Made by a program: the position numbers and the translations under genes
Notes under the pieces: generated by a model
Databases searched by the model: none
Told to the model about the DNA's origin: nothing
Seen by the model: only the letters and a program-made list of their open reading frames with translations
From: Paracoccus pantotrophus
GTDB lineage: Bacteria; Pseudomonadota; Alphaproteobacteria; Rhodobacterales; Rhodobacteraceae
DNA: 64,000 nt
Direction of reading: 5' to 3'
NCBI RefSeq assembly: GCF_008824185.1
Contig: NZ_CP044426.1
Span: 1,930,501 to 1,994,500 of the forward strand
Shown: piece by piece, positions 1 to 5,787 of the stretch
Layout: each line of letters begins with the position of its first letter
Numbering within the stretch: position 1 is the stretch's first letter

Positions 1-195
1 GTCGTTGAGCGGAAACTGCGCGCAGTCCGAAAACGGATCGTCGGCCTGGCCCTCGGAAGGGGTTCCAGGGGATTGGCTATCGCCGTCACCGGCAGAGGCC
101 TCCGGCTCCATCCCCTCGGGCAGATCGACCTCCTCGGCATTGCTCATCACGGCCCGGACCTGCCCGAGCGCGTCGTCATCGCTCCTATCGGTCAT
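1..195 (-). CDS. N-terminus of a larger phage protein, possibly primase-helicase (partial)
   Basis: An open frame starts with ATG at 195 and runs off the left edge. The start overlaps the stop of the upstream gene as ATGA (192-195), so it is the next gene of the leftward replication operon. The 65 visible residues are acidic and low-complexity (MTDRSDDDALGQ at the start, then many E, D, G, P and S) and end in DDPFSDCAQFPLND. In rhodobacterial prophages a gene following a Toprim primase with such a start often encodes a P4/D5-type primase-helicase. That identity is an inference from context and the visible terminus; no catalytic motif is in view. Confidence 0.6.
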   Translation of the reverse strand, partial: MTDRSDDDALGQVRAVMSNAEEVDLPEGMEPEASAGDGDSQSPGTPSEGQADDPFSDCAQFPLND

Positions 196-440
196 TGCAA
201 CCTCTCCGGATCGATCCGGGCGTCACCCACCGCACGCAACTGCGCGATCTTCGAGCGGATCAGGTCGAGGAACGGGTCGGTCTCATCGCTGTAGCTGACG
301 ACGATTTGCGCAACGATGTCCGAAAGCGCGATGAACAGGCCGCGCGCCTCGGAAATCGACAGACCTTCAAGGCGCGCGATCCCCCGAAACATCACCTCGA
401 ACCTGTTCGCGGCTTCAACAATCTCCTGCTCGTCAAGCAT
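192..440 (-). CDS. Hypothetical 82-residue phage protein
   Basis: Small, mainly helical, mildly acidic protein beginning MLDEQEIVEAANRFEV. It overlaps the upstream Toprim gene by 8 bases and the downstream gene by 4 (ATGA), which indicates translational coupling within the leftward replication operon. I do not recognise a family. Its position between primase and putative helicase suggests an accessory replication role, but nothing in the sequence shows one. Confidence 0.75.
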   Translation of the reverse strand: MLDEQEIVEAANRFEVMFRGIARLEGLSISEARGLFIALSDIVAQIVVSYSDETDPFLDLIRSKIAQLRAVGDARIDPERLQ

Positions 441-1575
441 CTCTCTGTCCCATCAGAATGTCGTTGAGATCGCGGCCGTCGCCCGCATGGACGATGTAGC
501 CGCGCAGGCCCGGCCGCTTGATCTTGGCGCGCCGCAGACCTGCTAGGAGCTTGGCGCGCGTCAGTTTCGGATCGCTGTCCCCGTCCTGGACGAAGATCAG
601 CGTCTTGACCCAGGCCGGCGGCAGCCAGGCCTCGGAATCGTCCATGTCGGGCAGGCCGGCATATTTCAGGCCTGGGCCGCGCCGCATGCGCCCGGTCATG
701 TTGCCCAGGTCAACGCCACACCAATAGGCGCAGCGCCGGGGCATAGCCTCCGCGATCAGGGCGGTCAGCGTCGTCTCGATCCCCTCGGCCACGACCATGG
801 TGTCGCTGCCCTGCGGGGTCAGGAACCGGATCGCGCCGCCCTTCTTCGAGCCCAGCACCTTCTTGGCCGGCAGCGTCTGGCCCGGCTTGCGCGGATCGGG
901 CAGCACGAGCTTGCCCTTGGGATGCGACAGGTCGAGCCAGGTGCGGTGCACCGCGGTCAGCCAACCCTGGGCATCCAGGACACCAGCGACCATGGCCGGG
1001 CCGACATGCAGGGTCTGCCATTCATTGGCCTTGCCCTCGACAGGAACAGTGTAACGAGCTTCGGGCTCAAAGCGCAGGGCGTCGGGCATGTCTCGAAAAA
1101 GGACGGGATCAATGCCGCGCAGCGCCAGGTAATCCCGCACCAAGGTGCCCTCGGCCGGGCGGGCACTGGCCCAGATCTGGTGCGCGGCCCGGATCGATTT
1201 CTCGCGCGCACGGCGGGCAATATCGTCCTGCTTGCGCCGATTCGCTTCGGCCTTGCGCCGCCGCTCGGCGCGCTCGGCATCGGAAAGGCCATGCGCCGGG
1301 CCGCACAGCCATTCCAGCGCGGCCCGGAAATCCATGCCGAGCGTATGCTGGACCAGCGCGATCTGATCGCCCTTGGCATGCGGCCCGCAATCCTTGCGGC
1401 ACTGGAACAGTCCGGTCTGCAGGTTGACGCCGAAGCGATCCCGGCCGCCACATTGCGGACACGGCCCGACCAGCTCGCCGCCGGTGCGGACCAGGCCGGA
1501 TAGCTCCAGCCGCGCAACGACATCAGCGATGGGCATGGCCTTGGCTTCATCGAGGCGGTGATCGTCGCGCGTCAT
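433..1575 (-). CDS. CHC2 zinc-finger / Toprim DNA primase-like protein
   Basis: A 380-residue protein with an N-terminal zinc finger (CPQCGG near residue 39 and CRKDC near 59, spaced as in CHC2 primase fingers) and a C-terminal Toprim domain. Toprim signs are the glutamate in VAEGIETTLTA (about residue 263) and the acidic motif QDGDSD (about 333), followed by DLNDIL. Proteins of this layout make RNA primers or feed a helicase during replication of phages and integrative elements in Alphaproteobacteria. The middle region is basic and probably helical. The start at 1575 overlaps the upstream stop as ATGA (1572-1575). Assignment to the primase superfamily is firm; actual priming activity is inferred. 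Confidence 0.88.
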   Translation of the reverse strand: MTRDDHRLDEAKAMPIADVVARLELSGLVRTGGELVGPCPQCGGRDRFGVNLQTGLFQCRKDCGPHAKGDQIALVQHTLGMDFRAALEWLCGPAHGLSDAERAERRRKAEANRRKQDDIARRAREKSIRAAHQIWASARPAEGTLVRDYLALRGIDPVLFRDMPDALRFEPEARYTVPVEGKANEWQTLHVGPAMVAGVLDAQGWLTAVHRTWLDLSHPKGKLVLPDPRKPGQTLPAKKVLGSKKGGAIRFLTPQGSDTMVVAEGIETTLTALIAEAMPRRCAYWCGVDLGNMTGRMRRGPGLKYAGLPDMDDSEAWLPPAWVKTLIFVQDGDSDPKLTRAKLLAGLRRAKIKRPGLRGYIVHAGDGRDLNDILMGQRDA

Positions 1576-1766
1576 GGCTTGGCGGCCTCGCGCTTGCGGA
1601 CGATCTTCCGAAACTCCTCCTCGGCCTTGGTGACACGCGCGACGCGCTGAAGGTCATCATGCGCGGCCGCCGGGGTTATGGCCATCAATCGCTCGATGAC
1701 GCGCTCGATCCCGCGATGTGCTCCAGCACAATAGGCATTGTGGTGACGCTGGCGGTGCGTTCTCAT
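1572..1766 (-). CDS. Hypothetical 64-residue basic protein
   Basis: Small basic protein beginning MRTHRQRHHNAYCAGAHRGI. The ATG at 1766 is preferred because it forms an ATGA overlap with the stop of the upstream gene (1763-1766); a longer frame to 1817 would overlap that gene by 55 bases. Its own stop overlaps the primase start in the same way. It has a His/Arg-rich N-terminus and a charged helical C-terminus. No family recognised; a role in element replication is inferred from position only. Confidence 0.7.
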   Translation of the reverse strand: MRTHRQRHHNAYCAGAHRGIERVIERLMAITPAAAHDDLQRVARVTKAEEEFRKIVRKREAAKP

Positions 1767-2077
1767 TTCGCGCCCCGCGCGCGGTCCCAGGCATCGGCCA
1801 GCCGGCGGCGATCCCATTCGTTCATGACCTTGCGCGCCCGATCATGCAGGCCGCCATAGCAGCCCGGCACCGAGACGCGGCAGGAAAGAAACTGATCGGC
1901 CGTCTGGATCAGGCCCATCAGCTGCGGGTTTTCGCGGGTTACGCCCGGCATCAGGTCGCGCAGGATGCCGACGACCAGATCGAGATCGCTGCGATCCGTG
2001 ATCGGCGGCCGCGACAGCACGCCCAGGGCGTGGATCATCGCATGATCGGCGAGCGAGAGGCGCAACTGGTCAGCCAT
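1763..2077 (-). CDS. Hypothetical 104-residue phage protein
   Basis: Starts MADQLRLSLADHAMIHALGV. ATG 2077 is chosen over an in-frame ATG at 2101 because it leaves only an 8-base overlap with the upstream gene, matching the spacing elsewhere in this operon. The protein is helical, contains two cysteines (CRVSVPGC) and ends in a basic segment, DRRRLADAWDRARGAK. No catalytic motif is visible and I do not recognise the family. It is a member of the leftward replication operon. Confidence 0.7.
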   Translation of the reverse strand: MADQLRLSLADHAMIHALGVLSRPPITDRSDLDLVVGILRDLMPGVTRENPQLMGLIQTADQFLSCRVSVPGCYGGLHDRARKVMNEWDRRRLADAWDRARGAK

Positions 2078-2402
2078 GGATATCCGCCCTCCCATCGGCA
2101 TCGGGCCAGGTGGTGCGCTCGACCGCCCGGATCAGCCGATCGCCAGCCTCGGCCAGATCGGGCACATGGCGGCGCAACTCGGGCAGGCGCGCGACGAAGC
2201 CCAGCATCTCCTGCGCCAGGTCGTGATCCCGGCCGAATACCGAGGTGATCCGGTCCACGGCCGAGTGGACATCATGCATGTTCACCGCGCCGAGCCGGGC
2301 CGAATAGGCCACCGACAGCATCGACATCCTGGCTCGGATCGCCGCAATCGACATGATCCGCGCCGTGGTATTGCTTTTCAGATCCGGGGGGCTAACGCGC
2401 AT
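2070..2402 (-). CDS. Hypothetical 110-residue helical protein
   Basis: Starts MRVSPPDLKSNTTARIMS. The start at 2402 is supported by a clear ribosome-binding site (AGAGGA, 7 bases upstream); a longer in-frame extension to 2519 has no such support. The protein looks wholly helical, with no motif I recognise. It is the first gene after a 258-base gap in the leftward operon and is preceded by a strong hairpin whose loop could pair with its ribosome-binding site. Confidence 0.7.
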   Translation of the reverse strand: MRVSPPDLKSNTTARIMSIAAIRARMSMLSVAYSARLGAVNMHDVHSAVDRITSVFGRDHDLAQEMLGFVARLPELRRHVPDLAEAGDRLIRAVERTTWPDADGRADIHG

Positions 2403-2428
2403 GGTCAAATCCTCTTGGCGCGATGATC

Positions 2429-2461
2429 GGCGGGGCGGCCAGAGGAGGATGCCGCCCCGCC
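2429..2461 (-). promoter_or_regulatory. Strong hairpin upstream of a ribosome-binding site
   Basis: Perfect 11-bp GC stem (2429-2439 with 2451-2461) and an 11-base loop. There is no T-run, so it is not a standard intrinsic terminator. Read on the minus strand the loop contains TCCTCT, complementary to the AGAGGA ribosome-binding site of the gene starting at 2402. The rest of the 2403-2660 gap shows no convincing gene. Confidence 0.45.
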
Positions 2462-2660
2462 CGACACGCCGGGACCCGCGCCAGATATCCCGGAGTGTAT
2501 TTTCGCCCCGCCGCCACAAGACGGCTCTCGGCCGGGCCAGCCGCAGGTTCCACGATCCCGGTCTAGTCCCGCCCGAGGCGGCCGGAATCGTGACGGGTGG
2601 ACCAGGTGCTGCGCCCCGGCTGTCTCCCCCGCCCCGGGCAACCTGAAAGCCCGATCTCCA

Positions 2661-2939
2661 TCACTGCCCCCACATGATTTCGGCGTAGCGGGGCAGCGTC
2701 TGCATGGCGAAATCCACCGCATCGCCGCAGGGTCGATGCGTGCCCTCGCGCCAGTTGCAGCCGGTCTGCTTGGTCACGCCGAAATGCTGGCCGCAGGCCT
2801 CGGCGGTGGCGAAGCTGACGATCATCAGCATCGACCAGCGCCGCAGGAAATCGTCGGTATCGCGCTGCGCGTGGACATGCGCACGGCGCCGGGCAGCCGC
2901 CGAGCGGCCGCGCCCGCCGACAGGAGCCGTGAAGGACAT
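2661..2939 (-). CDS. Putative DNA-binding phage regulator
   Basis: A 92-residue protein starting MSFTAPVGGRGRSAAARRRA. Its C-terminal half contains FGVTKQTGCNWREG, which resembles a helix-turn-helix (turn FGV, recognition helix TKQTGCNW), followed by TLPRYAEIMWGQ. Small rhodobacterial prophage proteins with this C-terminal signature are common next to Cro-like genes; their function is not established. An alternative ATG at 2996 would add 19 residues and overlap the upstream gene by 41 bases. It has a weak AAGAG site, so the start is uncertain. Confidence 0.6.
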   Translation of the reverse strand: MSFTAPVGGRGRSAAARRRAHVHAQRDTDDFLRRWSMLMIVSFATAEACGQHFGVTKQTGCNWREGTHRPCGDAVDFAMQTLPRYAEIMWGQ

Positions 2940-2955
2940 TTGCCGCGCGGGCAGG

Positions 2956-3300
2956 TCAGATCGTTTCCGATCCGGAACTTTGCAGATCAGGGACATGAGG
3001 ATGCTCTTGGGGTTGTGCCGCCGTGGCGGCGGGTTGGGAGTTCACGGAGCCATCATGACCAGAGCGATCTGGTGCGTGATGAAGCATCGCGATGGCGCTC
3101 GCCGTCACCGGAAGAAGTCGCCACGAAGCAGCATTTACGATTGCTTGGTGGTATCTTGCCGCAATCGAACCCTGCTGCGCCCACTTGTGGACGCGGTCCA
3201 GGGTCATGACGAACCCTTGCCGCTCAAGATCCTCCATAAGATCCTTGCGAGACGGCCAGAGCGCGATCAGTTCGCGGACGGTGTTTGGCGAGTTGCTCAT
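2956..3300 (-). CDS. Cro-like repressor, first gene of the leftward operon
   Basis: A 114-residue protein whose first 60 residues hold a small helix-turn-helix typical of Cro-like proteins of rhodobacterial prophages (LIALWPSRKDLMEDL, then VHKWAQQGSIAARYHQAIV). The C-terminal tail is Ser/Gln-rich and likely flexible. It starts 15 bases from a perfect 17-bp operator and is divergent from the CI-like gene at 3390, the standard phage switch arrangement. It probably represses one or both divergent promoters; that is inferred from layout. Confidence 0.75.
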   Translation of the reverse strand: MSNSPNTVRELIALWPSRKDLMEDLERQGFVMTLDRVHKWAQQGSIAARYHQAIVNAASWRLLPVTASAIAMLHHAPDRSGHDGSVNSQPAATAAQPQEHPHVPDLQSSGSETI

Positions 3301-3309
3301 GCTGTAAGT

Positions 3310-3338
3310 TGGTAATGGAGATTATCTCCATTCGTCAA
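3310..3338 (-). promoter_or_regulatory. Leftward early promoter with embedded operator
   Basis: On the minus strand a TTGACG -35 box (3333-3338) is followed directly by a perfect inverted repeat (8-bp arms, one centre base, 3315-3331, ATGGAGAT and its complement). A weak -10 region would fall near 3310-3316. A repressor bound here would cover the spacer and block RNA polymerase. Confidence 0.6.
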
Positions 3339-3353
3339 CATGGAAATTTCTTC

Positions 3354-3370
3354 TATGGCGAAAATCTCCA
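3354..3370. promoter_or_regulatory. Second, imperfect operator near the repressor start
   Basis: The 17-mer ATGGCGAAAATCTCCAC keeps the ends and spacing of the perfect operator at 3315-3331 (TGG at one end, TCTCCA at the other). It lies 20 bases upstream of the repressor start codon and could mediate autoregulation. Confidence 0.45.
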
Positions 3371-3389
3371 CAGGCACCATTGTGCACCA

Positions 3390-3704
3390 ATGACCAACAA
3401 ACTCCTAAACGCACTGATCAGTCGTGAAAGCACCCCCGCCAAGGTCGGGCCAAGGATCGAAGCGGTCCGAGAGGCGCTGGGGATGACCAAAGCGGACTTC
3501 GCAGACTCGCTGGAGTATGACCGCAGTTCCCTCACCAAAGTCGAAAAGGGAACCATGGGCTTGGATATCGCGGTAGGCGAACGAATCTCTGCGATCTATG
3601 GTGTTGGTCTGGATTTCATCTATCGCGGCGACCTGTCAGACCTGCCGTCTGACCTGCGCCCCAACGTAGTCCAGGAACTCGCAAGGCTCCGGAAGACACT
3701 GTAA
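3390..3704 (+). CDS. CI-like XRE-family repressor
   Basis: A 104-residue protein with a helix-turn-helix of the XRE/Cro-CI family over about residues 15-70 (VGPRIEAVREALGMTKADFA, then DRSSLTKVEKG and a second helical segment ending GVGLDFIYRGDL). There is no C-terminal LexA/CI peptidase domain, so induction by RecA-driven autocleavage is unlikely. The start codon has no visible ribosome-binding site and may be used leaderless or weakly. It is divergent from the Cro-like gene and flanked on both sides by 17-bp operators, so it most likely keeps the element silent by repressing both early promoters. Confidence 0.82.
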   Translation: MTNKLLNALISRESTPAKVGPRIEAVREALGMTKADFADSLEYDRSSLTKVEKGTMGLDIAVGERISAIYGVGLDFIYRGDLSDLPSDLRPNVVQELARLRKTL

Positions 3705-3828
3705 CAACGCGCAACTTTCCAACCAGTCAGCCTAGCCAAGATCAGCACAGCTAGAGTGCGCGCGTTGTAACTCATTCCAACCTCCCATCGCTTCAGCACC
3801 TAGGTTATGTTCTCCGTCTGTTCTGTAA

Positions 3829-3880
3829 ATGGATTTTTTCTCCATTTTTATGTTGACAGTGGAACTTTAATCCATAGCTT
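3829..3880 (+). promoter_or_regulatory. Rightward early promoter with two operators
   Basis: A consensus TTGACA -35 box (3853-3858) is followed immediately by a 17-mer of the form TGGA-N9-TCCA (3859-3875), with a weak -10 TAGCTT at 3875-3880. A second 17-mer, ATGGATTTTTTCTCCAT, sits upstream at 3829-3845. Placement of the operator directly after the -35 mirrors the leftward promoter. The intergenic stretch 3705-3914 otherwise holds no gene. Confidence 0.65.
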
Positions 3881-3914
3881 TAGCCCCATCCACAACCCTT
3901 GGATGGAGCGCCTG

Positions 3915-4103
3915 ATGCAACTCCCCTCCCTCACGTTGACCCCCTGCGCGGTCTCTGCGGCGCGCGCCATCATCTCCAATGCCGATCTGGCAGCCGACGC
4001 GCCCGAGAGCCTGCGGCGCCTCGCCTACATGGTCGCCGCCAGCGCGCATGGCGTGATGCAGCGGCAGCGCCATCGGCCGGCGAACACGCGGAAGGATGCG
4101 TGA
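3915..4103 (+). CDS. Small early protein (62 residues)
   Basis: Starts MQLPSLTLTPCAVSAARAII. ATG 3915 has a GGAG ribosome-binding site 6 bases upstream; an ATG at 3903 is in frame but lacks one. It is the first gene after the rightward early promoter, helical with a very basic tail (MQRQRHRPANTRKDA). No family recognised. The stop overlaps the next start as TGATG, so the two are translationally coupled. Confidence 0.65.
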   Translation: MQLPSLTLTPCAVSAARAIISNADLAADAPESLRRLAYMVAASAHGVMQRQRHRPANTRKDA

Positions 4104-4372
4104 TGGCTGCCATCGCCAACATCGACTTCCAGCTCCGGGACTTCGCCCGCCGGGTGCCCGCCGAGCGAGACCGGCGCACCTGCGCCGCCTGCTGGTTCGT
4201 CCGCAGCCTGTTCATCGCCGGCATCGTCTTCTGGCTCATCCTTGCAGGCTTCGTGCTGTGGTCGTCTCTGCCCGATGTGGGCGCGATCCTGGACTTCCTG
4301 TCGCCGACGGCCGCGCAATCGCTGGACGCGGGCTGGGTGGCGCTGTCCGAGGGATCGGGGGACCGGCCGTGA
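4103..4372 (+). CDS. Small single-pass membrane protein
   Basis: An 89-residue protein with an N-terminal charged segment containing a CAAC pair, one strong transmembrane helix (SLFIAGIVFWLILAGFVLWS, about residues 35-55) and a short soluble tail. Start and stop overlap the neighbouring genes. Membrane proteins early in phage operons are often exclusion or host-takeover factors, but nothing in this sequence identifies such a role. Confidence 0.68.
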   Translation: MAAIANIDFQLRDFARRVPAERDRRTCAACWFVRSLFIAGIVFWLILAGFVLWSSLPDVGAILDFLSPTAAQSLDAGWVALSEGSGDRP

Positions 4373-4530
4373 CGATCCTCGACCCGGAATTGATGGCCGC
4401 CCGTGCGCCGGCATTGATCGAAGAGAACCTGCGCCTGCGCGACCTGGTGCGGCGCATGGCCGACCAGCTGAGCCATCTTGGCAACACCGAACTGCTGGTC
4501 GAGGCCCGCAAGATTTTAGCCTCGGCCTGA
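4369..4530 (+). CDS. Small coiled-coil-like protein with GTG start
   Basis: A 53-residue protein starting at GTG 4369, overlapping the upstream stop as GTGA. The central part, with leucines spaced in heptads (IEENLRLRDLVRRMADQLSH), looks like a short coiled coil. It is followed 63 bases later by an intrinsic terminator. Function unknown. Confidence 0.55.
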   Translation: MTILDPELMAARAPALIEENLRLRDLVRRMADQLSHLGNTELLVEARKILASA

Positions 4531-4593
4531 CCTGACGCCTTCACCTTCCCGAGTTCCTGCCCGCGCGACGCGCCTGTCCCGCCGGCATCACTG

Positions 4594-4627
4594 GCCCCCG
4601 GCTTCTGCTCGGGCCGGGGGCTTTTTT
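4594..4627 (+). terminator. Intrinsic terminator inside the early region
   Basis: Perfect 9-bp GC stem (4594-4602 with 4613-4621), 10-base loop, then six T. It separates the small early genes from the clamp gene 40 bases downstream. I see no clear promoter in between, so read-through or antitermination may control the distal genes. Confidence 0.8.
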
Positions 4628-4667
4628 CTGCAATCCGGCCGGTTCGGCCAAAGTTTTTGAGGCCACC

Positions 4668-5783
4668 ATGACCCTGATGGAGCCCATCAAGCCCGCCACC
4701 AGTGCCGGGATCACCTGCACCGTCGCGGATCTGCGCCGCGCGGTGATCGCCGCCGCCTCGATTGTCCAGCGGCGCAACACCATCCCGGTCCTCAGCTGCC
4801 TGCGGATCACCCCGCGCGACGGCCTGCTGGAGATCGAGGCCACCGACCTCGACAGTTGGCTGACGGTCGACTGCGATGCCACCTGCGCGGCGGCCGATCC
4901 GTTCCTGCTGGACGCTTTCGTGCTGCGCGCCCTGCTGGTCGGCGCCGAGACGAGTGACAGCATCAGCATCGACCGGGCCGCCGATATCGTGACCATGCGG
5001 ATCGGCCCGACCACGATCCGGCTGCGGCTGCTGATCGATGCGGCCGACTGGCCGGCCGAGCCCGGCACCGACGGCATGATCTGGTCCGACGTGCCCGAAA
5101 CCGCGCTGGCCAAGATGATCGACAGCGTCCGCTGGGCGATTTCGACCGAAGAGACGCGCTATTACCTGAACGGCATCTACATGCACGGCCGCGACAGGCG
5201 GTTGGCGGGGGCCGCGACGGATGGCCATCGGCTGGCCCTGTATCAGACCGATGCCGACTGGCCTCTGCCCGATCTGATCTTCCCGCGCCACTCGGTCGCG
5301 GCACTGCGCAGCCTTCTGACCGCCGGCGGCAACCGGCACATTCGCGTCGGCGGATCGACCAAGCCGGCCATGCGGCTTGTCGGCAGCGGCTGGACGCTGT
5401 TCGCCAAATGCATCGACGGCACCTATCCCGATTACACGCGGGTGATCCCGGTTCGCAGCGCAATGCGCGGGCATGCCGTCATCAACCGCGCGCTGCTGCG
5501 GCGCTTTCCGAACCCCAACGTGTTCCGCCACGTCCGCGATGGCATCAAGTTTGACCTGGAGAATCGCATAGCCAGCCTGTCGTCCGTCTCCTTCGGACCG
5601 GAAGTCGAGGCCAGGATTGAGGCCGACGGCGATTTCAGCATCGGCTTCAACCAGAGCTATGTTCGCGAGGCGGTGCAGAACTTTGGCACCGTGCGCATCG
5701 AAGCCAGCACCTCGCGCGACGCCGCCCTTCTTCTGACCGAGGATCCCGACCTGACCGTCGTCCTCATGCCGTTGAGGATGTGA
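4668..5783 (+). CDS. DNA polymerase III beta-clamp (DnaN) homologue encoded by the element
   Basis: A 371-residue protein, the usual length of bacterial beta clamps. It shows the family landmarks in order: an N-terminal domain with IPVLSCLRI (about residue 39), the central RYYLNGIYMH and ATDGHRLALY motifs (about 165-190), DGTYPDYTRVIP in the third domain, and the C-terminal VVLMPLRM that matches the canonical clamp ending. A ring-shaped clamp tethers polymerase to DNA. The gene is not next to dnaA or recF but sits between phage genes, 4 bases before a helicase-methyltransferase gene, so it is an acquired paralogue. It may bind host polymerase, repair polymerases or the methyltransferase; its partner is unknown. 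The start has a TGAGG site. Confidence 0.92.
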   Translation: MTLMEPIKPATSAGITCTVADLRRAVIAAASIVQRRNTIPVLSCLRITPRDGLLEIEATDLDSWLTVDCDATCAAADPFLLDAFVLRALLVGAETSDSISIDRAADIVTMRIGPTTIRLRLLIDAADWPAEPGTDGMIWSDVPETALAKMIDSVRWAISTEETRYYLNGIYMHGRDRRLAGAATDGHRLALYQTDADWPLPDLIFPRHSVAALRSLLTAGGNRHIRVGGSTKPAMRLVGSGWTLFAKCIDGTYPDYTRVIPVRSAMRGHAVINRALLRRFPNPNVFRHVRDGIKFDLENRIASLSSVSFGPEVEARIEADGDFSIGFNQSYVREAVQNFGTVRIEASTSRDAALLLTEDPDLTVVLMPLRM

Positions 5784-5787
5784 GGCG

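Noticed and set aside
2405..2722. A 105-codon minus-strand frame between the regulators and the replication genes
   Set aside because: It overlaps the end of a better supported gene and has no ribosome-binding site or family features; the region contains a regulatory hairpin instead.
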